From assembly GCA_009746045.1 (NCBI GenBank), contig RPFO01002204.1, positions 1 to 64,000 of the forward strand: 64,000 nt of DNA, given 5' to 3'. Of this stretch, positions 1 through 10,160 are shown piece after piece. A model generated the notes under the pieces. The model was not told the DNA's origin and did no database searches. It saw nothing but the letters and a program-made list of their open reading frames with translations. Made by a program: the position numbers and the translations under genes. Source of the stretch: Mesostigma viride. Lineage: Eukaryota; Streptophyta; Mesostigmatophyceae; Mesostigmatales; Mesostigmataceae. The first letter of the stretch is position 1; each line of letters opens with the position of its first letter.

Positions 1-1628
1 CCTCCCTCCCCCCTCCCTCCCCTAAAATAAACCCTCCCTCCCTCCCCCCCTGAATTTACTCTCCTCCCTCCCTCCCTCCCTCCCTAAATAAACCCTCCCT
101 CCCTCCCCCCCTAAATAAACCCTCCCTCCATCCCCCCCCTGAATTAGTCTCTCTCCTCCCTCCCTCGGACCCCCCTAAATAAACCCTCCCTCCCTCCCCC
201 CCTGAATTTAGTCTCTCTCCCTCCTCCCTCCCTCCCCTAAATAAACCCTCCCTCCTCCCCCCTGAATTTACTCTCTCTCCCTCCCTCCCTCCTCCCCTAA
301 ATAAACCCTCCCTCCCTCCCCCCCTAAATAAACCCTCCCTCCCTCCCCCCTCTGAATTTAGTCTCTCTCCCTCCCTCCCTCCCTCCCCTAAATAAACCCC
401 CCCTCCCTCCCTCCCCTAAATAAACCTCCCTCCCTCGCCCCTTAATTTACCTCTTCCTCCTCCCTCCCTCCCTCCCTATCTCTCTCCCTCCTCCCTCCCC
501 CCTAAATTTACCTCCCTCCATCCCCCCTGAATTTAGTCTCTCTCCCTCCCCTCCCTCCCCCTAAATAAACCCTCCCTCCTCCCCCCTTAATTTACCCTCT
601 CTCCCTCCCTCCTCCCTCCCTATCTCTCTCCCTCCCTCCCTCCCCCCTGAATTTACCCTCCCTCCATCCCCCCCTGAATTTAGTCTCTCTCCCTCCCTCC
701 TCCCCCCCTAAATAAACCCTCCCTCCCTCCCCCCTGAATTTAGTCTCGCTCCTCCCTCCCTCCTCCCTAAATAAACCCTCCCTCCCTCCCCCCTGAATTT
801 ACTCTCTCTCCCTCCCTCCCTCCCTAAATAAACCCTCCCTCCCTCCCCCCCTAAATAAACCTCCCTCCTCCCCCCTGAATTTACTCTCTCTCCTCCCTCC
901 CTCCCTAAATAAACCCCTCTCCTCCCCCCCTAAATAAACCCTCCTCTCTCCCCCCTGAATTTACTCTCTCTCCTCCCTCCCTCCCTCGGTTAAATAAACC
1001 CTCCCTCTCTCCCCCCTGAATTTACTCTCTCTCACTCCCTCCCTCCCCCCCTAAACAAACCCTCTCTCCCTCCCCCTGAATTTACTCTCTCTCCCTCCCT
1101 CCCTCCCTCCCTAAATAAACCCTCCCTCCCCCCCTTAATTTACCCTCTCTCCCTCCCTCCCTCCTATCTCACCCCTCCCTCCTCCCCCCTGAATTTACCC
1201 TCCCTCCCTCCCCCCCTGAATTTAGTCTCTCTCTCCTCCCTCCCTCCCTCCCCTAAATAAACCCTCCCTCTCTCCCCCTGAATTTACTCTCTCTCCCTCC
1301 CTCCCTCCCCCCTAAATAAACCCTCCCTCCCTCCCCCTGAATTTAGTCTCTCTCCCTCCCTCCTCCCTCCCCTAAATAAACCCTCCCTCCCTCCCCCCCT
1401 TAATTTACCCTCTCTCCCTCCTCCCCTCCCTATTCTCACCCCCTCCCTCCCTCCCCCCTGAATTTACCCTCCTCCATCCCCCCCCGAATTCACCCTCTCT
1501 CCCTCCCTACCTCCCCCCTAAATAAACCCTCCCTCCCTCCCCCCTGAATTTACTCTCTCTCCTCCCTCCCTCCCTCCCCTGAAATAACCCCCCCTCCCTC
1601 CCTATCTGCCCCCCTCCCTCCCTCCTTC
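1..1628. repeat. CT-rich minisatellite array 1
   Basis: A tandem array of roughly 60-bp units. Each unit has blocks of CCCTCCCT, an AAATAAACC segment and a TGAATTTA(C/G)TCTCTCTC segment. Units vary in length and are imperfect. The array stops about 150 bp before a splice-acceptor-like GATGCAG at 1771-1777, so it probably lies in an intron of the gene beginning in view at 1778. It differs from array 2 in carrying AAATAAACC and TGAATTTA rather than TGAATAAACC and TGAATATACC. Confidence 0.9.
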
Positions 1629-1777
1629 CCTTGTTGTGTGGATCCTTGTGATCAAGCATTTTGATGGTTATGACTTGTCAGATGCATACCTAGTGATTTT
1701 TTTTGTAACCGCTATTTAGTTTCTATTCGATTGATTGTGGCCTTTGCTATCTTATGCTGGTTTTGGGGGGGATGCAG

Positions 1778-1993
1778 GTCAACAAGGCCTGCTTCATGGA
1801 CAATGAGGACGTCAGGAGTGTGCCAGCGGCAGGCGACGACCAGGATGCGCACGACGACTTCAAGGCGAAGAGGGGGCACAACGAGGATCACGAGGAGTGG
1901 CTGCTGGAAGACGAGCTCGAGGCCACCCCCGCTGAGGGCGCCGCGGATCAGCTTCCCGACGTGAGGGCCATGAAGAAATCATTCACCCGGAAT
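1778..1993 (+). CDS. Internal exon of an uncharacterised Ala/Ser/Lys-rich protein gene
   Basis: An open stretch preceded by TTTTGGGGGGGATGCAG and followed at 1994 by a consensus donor GTAAGTA. The exon is phase 0 at both ends and encodes about 72 residues rich in Asp and Glu (for example DNEDVRS and EEWLLEDELEA). It joins the next exon at 2188 in frame. There is no convincing start codon at the exon edge. The ATG at 1754 is upstream of the proposed acceptor, so I treat the gene as continuing leftwards through the satellite-filled region. I do not recognise the protein family. Confidence 0.55.
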
Positions 1994-2187
1994 GTAAGTA
2001 TTTTTTTTTTTCTGATACGTTTGGTTAAACACTATCGTTAGCGATATTGTGGAGTATGCACATGAAATAGCCCCGTCATGCTGCAGGTACGGCAGTTTTT
2101 ACGCATGGTTTGCCTTGAAACATAACTATGTAACTACGATGTCTTGCATGTTATTTTATTCCACAAACCCTTGATATGCATGTGCAG

Positions 2188-3269
2188 GCACAGGAGAAGC
2201 GAAAGGAACGAGATGCTGCGAAAGCGGCATCCAAAAAAACTGCCCCCGGCCGCACTCAGGCGCCACCACGTGCCGCCAAGGGTGCAGCCCGTGGTGGAAA
2301 GCGGAAGAAGCCGGCTAGCAGCGAGAGCGCGGACTCGGGGGCCGGGGAGGGGTCCTCCGAGGAGGACGCCACCTACACTGCTGAGCTCCAGAAGGAGTTC
2401 TCTCGAAAGATCCTGAAGGAAGCCAAGCAGGTACTCGCTGCCCGGAAGGGTCGCACGACCCCCCCGGAATATTCTGACCCCGAGGATGCCAGCTGGGAGC
2501 CTGATGATGCTCCCAACTGGCTCAGGAAGCCAGCATGGGATGGCATTCCCCCAAACGTGCGCGCTGCAGTGGAGGCCTTGCAAAAGCAGGAGCGGGCAAA
2601 GAAGGCGGCCGCAAACGAGCGCAGGGCAGCAACAGCGGCGGCAAAGGAAGCCAAGAAGGCAGCTAGGGAGGCCGCGGCCAGCGCCGGCGCAGCGAGTGTG
2701 GCCAGCGGGGACAGCGCGCCCGCCAAGACGCCCAGGGCCAGCGGGGCCAGCGGGGCTAGCAAGGCCAGCGGGGCCAGCGGGGCCAGCGGGGCCCTTACGG
2801 ACAGCGCGCCCGCCAAGACGCCCAGGGCCAGCGGGGCCAGCGGCCCGGCCAGCGAGGCTAGCAAGGCCAGCAAGGCCAGCAAGGCCGTTAGGGACAGCGC
2901 GCCCGCCAAGACGCCCAGGGCCAGCGGGGCCAGCGGCACGGCCAGCGTGGCTAGCAAGGCCAGCGGGGCCAGCGGGGCCAGCGGGGCCAGCAAGGCCAGC
3001 GGGGCCAGCGGGGCCAGCGGGGCCAGCGGGGCCAGCGGGGCCGTTAGTGACAGCGCGCCCGCCAAGAAGCCCAAGGGGCGGAAAGTCCCTCCCCCCTTAC
3101 CGCTTCCCCCAGGCCAGTCCGCCGCCTCACTTGGTGACGTGGTGACGGCGGCCGACTGGCTGTCATACACGTTCTACCAGCTGTACCAGGACGGCCTCGT
3201 TTTCCGCGGGGGGGCCGTCGCGAATGAATGGAACCGCAAGTTCACGAGCCACTGGCGCATGTTCATGCG
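2188..3269 (+). CDS. Large exon of the same gene, with four DSAPAK repeat blocks
   Basis: The acceptor TGTGCAG ends at 2187 and the donor GTAAGCC starts at 3270. The exon joins the one at 1778-1993 in phase 0 and leaves phase 2. It encodes about 360 residues. First comes a basic Lys/Ala-rich segment, then an acidic stretch with [20 protein letters not shown], then four blocks each opening DSAPAK(T/K)P followed by runs of ASG/ASK tripeptides, then a Pro-rich linker, and finally a globular-looking end with the motif [19 protein letters not shown]. The repeated SAPAKTP motifs resemble tails of DNA- or chromatin-binding proteins, but that is analogy only. Long reading frames on the opposite strand are shadows of the repeat. 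Function is unknown. Confidence 0.6.
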
Positions 3270-5160
3270 GTAAGCCACAATGCATTATCTCCCTCCCTCC
3301 CTCCCTCCCTCCCTCCCCTGAATAAACCCTCCCTCCCTCCCCCCCCCTGAATATACCCTCTCTCCCTCCCTCCCTCCCTCCCTCCCCTGAATAAACCCTC
3401 CCTCCCTCCCCCCCTGAATATACCCTCTCTCCCTCCCTCCCTCCCTCCCTCCCCTGAATAACCCCCCCTCCCTCCCTCCCCCCCTCCCTGAATAAACCCT
3501 CCCTCCCTCCCTCCCTCCCTATCTCCCCCCCTCCCTCCCCCCCCTGAATATACCTTCTCTCCTCCCTCCCTCCCCCCCCCTGAATAAACCTTCCCTCCCC
3601 CCGTCCCTCCCTCCTCCCTCCCCTGAATAAACCCCCCTCCCTCCCTCCCCCCTCCCTGAATTTACCCTCCCTCCCTCCCTCCCTCCCTCCCCTGAATAAA
3701 CCCCCCTCCCTCCCTCCCCCCTCCCTGAATTTACCCTCCCTCCCTCCCTCCCTCCCCTGAATAAACCCCCCTCCCTCCCTCCCCCCCTCCCTGAATTTAC
3801 CCTCCCTCCCTCCTATCTCCCCCCTCCCTCCCCCCCCTGAATATACCCTCTCTCCCTCCCTCCCTCCCCCCTCCCTGAATAAACCTTCCCTCCCCCCGTC
3901 CCTCCCTCCCTCCCTCCATCCCTCCCTCCCTCCCTCCCTCCCTCCCCCCTCCCTGAATAAACCTTCCCTCCCCCCCCCTCCCTCCCTCCCTCCCTCCCTC
4001 CTCCCCTCCCTCCCCCCCTGAATTTACCCTCCCTCCCTCCCCTCCCTCCCCTGAATAAACCCCCCTCCCTCCCTCCCCCTCCCTGCATTTACCCTCCCTC
4101 CCTCCCTCCCTCCCTCCCCCCCTGAATATACCCTCTCTCCCCCTCCCTCCCCCCCTCCCTGAATAAACCTTCCCTCCCCCCTCCCTCCCTCCCTCCCTCC
4201 CTCCTCCCTCCCTCCCCCCTCCCTGAATTTACCCTCCCTCCCTCCCTCCCTCCCTCCCCTGAATAAACCCCCCCTCCCTCCCTCCCCCCCTCCCTGCATT
4301 TACCCTCCCTCCTCCCTCCCTCCCTCCCCCCTGAATATACCCTCTCTCCCTCCCTCCCTCCCCCCTCCTGAATAAACCTTCCCTCCCCCCTCCTCCCTCC
4401 CTCCCTCCCTCCCTCCCTCCCTCCCTCCCTCCCTCCCTCCCTCCCTCCCTCCCTCCCTCCCTCCCTCCTCCCTCCCTCCCTCCCTCCCTCCCTCCCTCCC
4501 TCCCTCCCTCCCCTGAATAAACCCTCCCTCCCTCCCCCCCCTGAATATACCCTCTCTCCCTCCCTCCCTCCCTCCCCTGAATAAACCCCCCTCCCTCCCT
4601 CCCCCCTCCCTTAATAATCCCTCCCTCCCTCCCTCTCTCCCCCCTCCCTCCCCCCCCCTGAATATACCCTCTCTCCCTCCCTCCCTCCCCCCCTCCCTGA
4701 ATAAACCTTCCCTCCCCCCTCCCTCCCTCCCTCCCTCCCTCCCTCCCTCCCTCCCTCCCTCCCTCCCTCCCTCCCTCCCTCCCTCCCTCCCTCCATGAAG
4801 CGTCTCATTCTCTCAAGCAATATAACAGTTTTTTTTTCCTTGCTTGTTGCTGTAGGCCCCCCTGCAGTTTCCAATCCACCATCCATGAAGGTAATGGGCA
4901 GATACATGCACATAGGTGTGTTAGCATTGCCATACTCCAACTACAGTATACAGTGTACACCTTATGTATGCAATGAATGAGTTACATGTCTGGTGCATGA
5001 TTGCGTCTTACAGTATTGTACTGAATGTGAGGCACTACAGCACAGGGTTAGGAACACATTATACTATGCTTACAGAAGGCTTCTTCATGATTTGTGGTTT
5101 ACGGGAACGCATGTGTTCTATGTTTTGGCACTTGCTTGGATCCACCATGTTATGATGCAG
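3270..5160 (+). other. Intron largely made of satellite
   Basis: The sequence starts GTAAGCC at 3270 and ends TATGATGCAG at 5160. The exon end (phase 2, bases CG) and the next exon start (A, then TTT) restore a codon. Most of it is the minisatellite at 3285-4794, and about 365 bp of ordinary sequence precede the acceptor. An alternative acceptor-like site near 4871 (T-rich tract then CCCCCTGCAG), followed by a GTAATG near 4895, could define a 23-bp micro-exon. That exon would break the frame, so I do not use it. Confidence 0.5.
3285..4794. repeat. CT-rich minisatellite array 2 (intronic)
   Basis: About 1.5 kb of units built from CCCTCCCT runs alternating with CCTGAATAAACC and CCTGAATATACCCTCTCTC. 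It includes long pure CCCT runs near 4395-4510 and 4705-4794. It is the same kind of satellite as array 1 but with its own variant words, which suggests the two arrays homogenised separately. The pyrimidine strand is the sense strand of the host gene. Confidence 0.92.
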
Positions 5161-5389
5161 ATTTCCTACACAGCACGGGGTCGGCACTCACGAGGCATAC
5201 ATCAATGGCCTGAATTTTGCCGAGTACGGGCAAACGTGGGCGCTGGTTAAGGGGGCGCTGGATATGGCGGAGGCGGAGGCGGAGGCGGAGGCGGCGGCGG
5301 CGGCGGCGGCGGCGGCGGAGGAGGAGGAGGAGGAGGAGGAGGAGGAGGAGGAGGAGGAGGAGGAGGAGGAGAAGAAGAAGAAGAAGTAA
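5161..5389 (+). CDS. Proposed terminal exon with poly-Ala/Glu/Lys tail
   Basis: It follows the acceptor GATGCAG at 5154-5160. Its first base completes the split codon of the 2188-3269 exon, after which the frame stays open for 75 codons to a TAA at 5387-5389. The encoded segment begins FPTQHGVGTHEAYINGLNF, continues through AEYGQTWALVKGALDM, and then becomes (AE)n, poly-Ala, poly-Glu and finally Lys residues. The low-complexity end is encoded by GGC/GAG/AAG triplet runs. The phase match and the natural stop are the evidence that this belongs to the gene upstream. No domain is recognised. Confidence 0.5.
5269..5386. repeat. GGC/GGA/GAA trinucleotide microsatellite
   Basis: Runs of GGAGGC, GGC, GGA and GAA triplets inside the terminal exon, coding for Ala/Glu/Lys tracts in the proposed frame. 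Confidence 0.9.
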
Positions 5390-5455
5390 CCCCAGCTGCC
5401 CAAATCCACATGTAGAAAAGACCATAAAATGCCTCACCCTTGTGTGGTGGGGCAT

Positions 5456-5589
5456 GCAGATTTCCTACACAGCACGGGGTCCGCACTCACGAGGCATAGA
5501 TCAATGGCCTGAATTTTGCCGAGTACGAGCAAACGTGGGCGCTAGTTAAGGGGGCGCTGGATATGGCGTCGGAGGAGGAGTACTACTAC

Positions 5590-5660
<71 letters not shown>

Positions 5661-5843
5661 CTAGTAGTAGTACTAGTACTAGTAGTACTAGTACAGTAGG
5701 AGGAGGAGGAGGAGGAGGAGAAGGAGGAGGAGGAGGAGGAGGAGGAGGAGGAGGAGGAGAAGAAGAAGAAGAAGTAACCCCAGCTGCCCAAATCCACATG
5801 TAGAAAAGACCATAAAATGCCTCACCCTTGTGTGGTGGGGCAT
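5456..5843 (+). pseudogene. Tandem duplication, copy 2 (disabled terminal exon)
   Basis: A second copy of the terminal-exon unit. The codon corresponding to Tyr in copy 1 is TAG here (5497-5499), which would end translation after 12 codons. The triplet region has changed from GGC/GGA to a long (TAG)n tract followed by (GGA)n and (GAA)n. The flank after the tract is the same as in copy 1. It looks like a decayed duplicate whose repeat tract expanded independently. Confidence 0.7.
5566..5776. repeat. TAG/TAC/GGA trinucleotide microsatellite
   Basis: A (TAG)n tract with interspersed TACTAG words, then GGA and GAA triplets. It occupies the position of the GGC/GGA tract of the neighbouring duplicate. 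Confidence 0.9.
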
Positions 5844-6178
5844 GGTGGGAAATGGCTTAACTGATCCGCGGGTGAACCGGGAGCGGGACACAGTACCACC
5901 ATGGACTTTCTCATGCTGCCGTTTCTTAATTAATTAATATTTTAATTATCTCTTGACTACAAACAAACATGCCCCCCCACCTGTGTACACCCGAGTACAT
6001 ATAAGTGAAGTAAGCAAGTACATAAGTACTTGCGTGTCATGCGCATAGGCCTGCCACCCGGGAGTACACGTACACATGAGTACTGAATATGTCGTGTACG
6101 AGGAATGCCGTGCTCCACCTGCGTATTGTACTGTAAGTACTGCATGTACTGTGTGTGTCGGTGAGTTCAGGAAAATAG
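5844..6178. other. No gene seen
   Basis: AT-rich sequence with a TTAATTAATTAAT stretch near 5928 and several GTAC-rich words. No supported coding or RNA feature. Confidence 0.5.
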
Positions 6179-6424
6179 GATGTCCCACCAAGGCGAGTTT
6201 GGTGAGTTGGGGTGTCCCACCGAGGTGAGTTTGGAAACATGGGGTGTCCCACCGAGGTGAGTTTGGAAACATGGGTGTCCCACCGAGGTGAGTTGGGGTG
6301 TCCCACCGACGTGGGTTTGGGTGTCCCAACTAGGTGAGTTCGGGAAAAGGGGTGTCCCACCGAGGTGAGTTGGGGTGTCCCACCTACGTGAAATTGTCCC
6401 ACCGATGTCCCACGGAAGTGGGAC
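6179..6424 (+). repeat. Tandem array of CACC-NN-GGTG palindromes, copy 1
   Basis: About eight units of 20-33 bp of the form GTGTCCCACCGAGGTGAGTT. Each carries a small palindrome around CACC(G/T)AGGTG. The array ends in a perfect hairpin at 6407-6424 (GTCCCAC-GGAA-GTGGGAC). A related array lies at 10161-10313 in the same orientation. Many units contain AGGTGAGT, which matches a 5' splice-site consensus. Most likely it is a subterminal repeat of a transposon. Confidence 0.75.
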
Positions 6425-6483
6425 AGCCCTGTAATAGCAGCTGCGCGGGGGTGGATGGCAGCCCATGGTGGTGTACCAAAGAC

Positions 6484-7456
6484 ATCCTCTCCCCCAACTC
6501 TGACCTGCGGCCGGGTGTGGATCGCAATATGCTCAACAGCCTCATGGCAGTTGCTGGGGTGTTGTTTGGTATCAGCCAGCCCATGCTCGTGCGGCTAGCC
6601 ACGCTCCTAGGGCTGAGGTGCACCACTGGGCATAGCACGTGGCGTAAGGATGTCGCAGCTGCCACGTCTATTGTCAAGGAGCACCCGCACGATCAGCTAC
6701 ATAATGGAGAACAGGGAGACGGTGCGGGCTTGGGAGCAGGAGCACAAGCGCTTTGGCGTACATAGATGGGGAGGGAAGGCAGGGCTGCCGCCTGACGCTG
6801 GATGGGTCATGGCCCAACCGGGGTTTTGCATCCCCCTTTGGCCAGCAGTCGGTAATTCACGATGGCACTGGGCTGTGCGTGGGGCACCATGTCTCTGGCA
6901 ACTGGTGTCAGGCCTGCGAGGTGGCTAGCAAGGCAGGCAAGGAGCCCGGGCCCCATGTGTGCTATCTCAACCACACAGGCAGCAGTAGAAGCATGGAAGG
7001 GGAGGGGGCTGTCTTCTTGCTGCGTGACCTGGCATCCACGGTTGCGGGCATCAGCACGGGGCAGGTGGTGCACGGGGAGGAGGGGGCAGCAGGGGAGGAG
7101 GGGGGGGGAGGGGAGAAGGAGGTGCTGCCAAAGGATATGGCCCAACGCTTGTACGCCGCTGAGGTGGTTAGCGATGGTGACACCACCTGGTTTGCACGGG
7201 TCAAAGACGACGAGTTCCTCTCAGAGGCAGGCCTCATCCCCGAGAAGGAGGACATCAATCACTTGGGGGGGTGTTTGTACAATGCACTGACCAAGCTCAA
7301 GAAGGAGCACCTGGACAAGCTCAGGGGGGTGCTATGTAGATTACCCCACAGTGAACTCCATGTGTTATTCCTTCCGCACGTGCATCCATGCCAACGGGCA
7401 CATGGGGGCAGTCCACCTCAAGGGGGCACTAGCCAACGCACTGCTGCACTACTTTA
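6484..7456 (+). pseudogene. Mutator-like (Hydra-type) transposase, frameshifted and truncated
   Basis: Four reading-frame segments together resemble the Mutator-like transposase domain known from Hydra and other metazoan elements. They are SDLRPGVDRNMLNSLMAV (from 6484), SYIMENRETVRAWEQEHKRF (near 6700), LTLDGSWPNRGFASPFGQQS (from about 6780, with the first catalytic Asp) through a conserved Cys/His stretch, N-x-GSS-x-SMEGEGA, VSDGDTTWFARV (second Asp) and EKEDINHLGGCLYNALTKLK, and finally YSFRTCIHANG (7333 onwards). At least three frameshifts separate them, near 6690, 6765 and 7332. The last segment stops exactly where a TTAA element begins (TTAA at 7455-7458), so the C terminus was probably removed by that insertion. 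No intact protein is encoded. Confidence 0.7.
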
Positions 7457-7458
7457 AC

Positions 7459-8226
7459 CCCTAAATGGGCAGAAATACTGCCGATGCATCGGCTGTAACT
7501 TCACAATTTTGCAAACCAGATGCCATCCAACCCACCCATATCCAATGGCTGTCCTTGGGGGCCAAGCATGTCCATGAGTTGCCCTTCCGGTTGGTTTATC
7601 ACAACCTTACATATATGCATGCAGGGTAGGCCATGTATAACTGCCGTCAAAGTCAGGGGGGTCAAGACGCGCGTTTTCTTTTTTGGTAGAATGTGCATTT
7701 TGAATTATGTTGTAAGACCTAGGCACCTACCACTTCAGGGATGATAAACAATTAGTTGCTGAACAGTTTGAGCCATTGGGGTCATCATTTGGTTGGGTAT
7801 ACCAGCAGTTACACCCAGTACAGCCCATAGGGGTACCGGTGGTAAAAAGCAACCAAGGGGGTAGGGGTGGGCATACTACCTACATACTAATACCTACTAT
7901 GTAATATGGCCCCCAACCATGCCACACAAATGCACAATACATTTCCCTTCCACAATGATGGGGAAACATAACTGCATCATCACACTGCCCTTACACATTG
8001 TACATGGCACCTATGTGCAGGTGCCACCTTGTCCATGCAGGTAGGTACCGTGGTACGGATACCCTACGCAAGGCATGCATTCTAGGAGGCAGCCACCAAC
8101 AAACTAGTGATTTTAAGCCTATTTCAGCTTGCCCTAGCAAGGATAAACTAGGCCTAAGCTGCTATAGCTTGCCAGGTGATGGCCAGCACACCTGGTGGCA
8201 CATGCTGACGATGGGAAGCCCCTTAA
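7459..8226 (-). mobile_element. TTAA-flanked DNA element, terminal part (copy D)
   Basis: It starts right after TTAA (7455-7458) with CCCCTAAATGG, the same terminus as the elements ending at 25583 and 31620. Its 700 bp are the reverse complement of 24840-25583 with few differences; shared stretches cover the AAGCATGTCCATGAG and CTAGGAGGCAGCCACCAAC segments. It is interrupted by a different TTAA element beginning at 8227, and its other end is not found. There is no transposase. The TTAA target site suggests mobilisation by a piggyBac-type transposase acting from elsewhere (inference). Confidence 0.65.
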
Positions 8227-8604
8227 CCCATAGTCCGGAAACAGTTCAATATATCGAACTGTTTGACCCCCGGTGGCGCGGCGCTCAATTCCAGGAGCGC
8301 CGCGCCACCCGTGACGAAGGAAAGTTGTCCGGTGGGTCTGGGAACACTTAGGGACGAAGGTGATGCATAGGTTTGGGGGAAATATTCGCCATAGCCTGGT
8401 AATTACAACGTGTATTGAGACAGTATCACGTGACTTTGGCGGGAAAATTTCACTCGCGCGCGCGTAACTAGATATGGTTGCCAGCGTGCTGTTATCCAGG
8501 GAATTTGCGTCTCGCGGCTTGTAACGGTTCAGAATGTTGCTCAGAATGATGATGCGTGATTTTCGTAGGTCAGGGGTGGCCAGATGTGTAGCATTGGTAA
8601 AATA
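8227..8604 (+). mobile_element. piggyBac-like non-autonomous element, left part only
   Basis: It begins CCCATAGTCCGG immediately after TTAA (8223-8226) and matches 8758-9135 almost base for base, then diverges at about 8604. It includes two hairpins: 8239-8264 around an ATAT core, and 8272-8309 with perfect 15-bp GC-rich arms. The matching right end is absent, so this copy is truncated or internally deleted. Confidence 0.7.
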
Positions 8605-8753
8605 CAGGTACAGTAATGTATGTAGGACATTACTGCTTTCTGGCTGGAAATTTTTTTTTTAATCATATTTATGGTCCCCAATCATCATTGGATTTTTAGC
8701 ACATGCATAGGTATGGTTTCCAGAAAAGTGCTCTTTAGGCATATCCCCTTCCC
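8605..8753. other. Spacer between the two piggyBac-like copies
   Basis: About 150 bp of AT-rich sequence with a T9 run. No gene is seen. It ends at the TTAA (8754-8757) used by the second copy. Confidence 0.5.
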
Positions 8754-8757
8754 TTAA

Positions 8758-10105
8758 CCCATAGTCCGGAAACAGTTCGATATATCGAACTGTTTGACCC
8801 CCGGTGGCACGGCGCTCAATTCCAGGAGCGCCGCGCCACCCGTGACGGAGGAAAGTTGCCCAGTGGGTCTGGGAACACTTAGGGACGAAGGTGATGCATA
8901 GGTTTGGGGGAAATATTCGCCATAGCCTGGTAATTACAACGTGTATTGAGACAGTATCACGTGACTTTGGCGGGAAATTTTCACTTGCGCGCGCGTAACT
9001 AGATATGGTTGCCAGCGTGCCGTTATCAAGGAAATTTTGCGTCTCGCGGCTTGTAACGGTTCAGAATGTTGCTCAGAATGATGATGCGTGATTTTCGTAG
9101 GTCAGGGGTGGCCAGATGTGTAGCATTGGTAAAATACAGGTAGGAAATTACTGCTTTCTTGGTCGTCAGTACCAGATGAGTAATGGCATGTCATATTTCG
9201 ATTTTCTTCTTCTGGCCGGGCAGTCTGCGCCAGCCCGAGCACCCAGTTCTGGTACGGGACATCCGCAGCAGCGTCATGTGAATTCGGATGCGTTTATAGG
9301 TCATCTTTGCACAGAACATCAACCTGGTAATCATGTTGGATGCATTCACTATGCGGCTATGGCGGCCTATGCCTGGAAAGCATTAGCCAGTGTGAGATAT
9401 GAGGGTCTCGGCCAGCAGAACCCGGAAAGGTCGTGATCGAGCCAGGTACGGCAACGTGTTTGCATGTCGTTTGCACGGGAATCTGTCGTTTATACATCGA
9501 TTTTTCACGAGTGTATCAGTGCCTCTTGCAGCAGGTTTCCATGCCTGCTGTATGTCTGCTATTAGCCCCAAATCTGCTCAGTTTGTGGTGTTTCTTTGGA
9601 GGATGCCATTCCGTTGATGCTGGTTTAGCACTTCTTTGTTTCCCAGCACTTTTGACAGTCCTATGTGGCTGTATACAATGCATAACTGTGTGGCATTTCA
9701 TGGATGGCTGCTTACGCGCGTGTAACCCACACACGTAAGTGAGCGCATTATATAGGTCAGATGGGCTATCCGTGCGGTCTGACCCAAGGAAAGCATGGTG
9801 GCACTATCCAATGAAATTGTCCAATGTTAATATTCAGGTTCCTGACCCTCCCAGTAGATGTTATTATCTATGTAAGGGGATTTTGCTTACCTGAAAACGA
9901 TCGTCTTTTGTCCAACTTTGGCAGTAAATATCTTGCAAAGCACTGAATGGACTCGAAATTTATTGCATATTCCGAAAGCCCTTGAAGTGTAGATACTCCT
10001 AGCCCCTTGGTTGGGGGTATTTGGAGTCGTGGCCTATGAGTTATGATTTTTTGCATTTTCAGGGGTCTAAAAATGCCAAAAACCCATTCCCGGACTATGT
10101 GTGGG
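8758..10105 (+). mobile_element. piggyBac-like non-autonomous element, complete (1348 bp)
   Basis: Flanked by TTAA on both sides (8754-8757 and 10106-10109). The left end reads CCCATAGTCCGG. The right end, reverse-complemented, reads CCCACACATAGTCCGG, giving an imperfect terminal inverted repeat that starts CCC as in piggyBac elements. Subterminal hairpins lie at 8770-8795 (a perfect 26-bp palindrome) and 8803-8840 (one mismatch). The same family is present complete and inverted at 29261-30580. The longest plus-strand frame, 9116-9436 (106 codons), resembles nothing I know, and there is no DDD transposase, so it must depend on a transposase in trans. Confidence 0.75.
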
Positions 10106-10160
10106 TTAATTGATTATTGCATATTTTATTAATATGAAAGAGAAAAGGCAGCATAGAGTA

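Larger units (their letters stand above)
5157..5455 (+). repeat. Tandem duplication, copy 1 (terminal exon and 3' flank)
   Basis: The unit runs from GCAGATTTCC to TGTGGTGGGGCAT. It contains the terminal exon, the triplet expansion and a 3' flank starting CCCCAGCTGCCCAAATCC. It is directly followed by copy 2 (5456-5843), which is nearly identical outside the triplet tract. Confidence 0.85.

Noticed and set aside
2373..3170. 265-codon minus-strand frame (Ala/Leu/Pro-rich)
   Set aside because: Antisense shadow of the ASG/ASK repeat in the plus-strand exon, which has splice sites and phase support.
3813..4299. Gly/Glu/Arg-rich minus-strand frames
   Set aside because: Satellite translation with no independent support.
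4872..4894. Possible 23-bp micro-exon between CCCCCTGCAG and GTAATG
   Set aside because: Its length would break the frame that otherwise joins 3269 to 5161 cleanly.
4611..4940. 109-codon minus-strand frame starting near 4940
   Set aside because: Mostly Glu/Gly translation of the CCCTCCCT array.
5150..5799. Poly-Leu, poly-Ser, poly-Pro and poly-Arg frames
   Set aside because: Alternative readings of the triplet microsatellites; only the Ala/Glu/Lys frame joins the upstream exon in phase.
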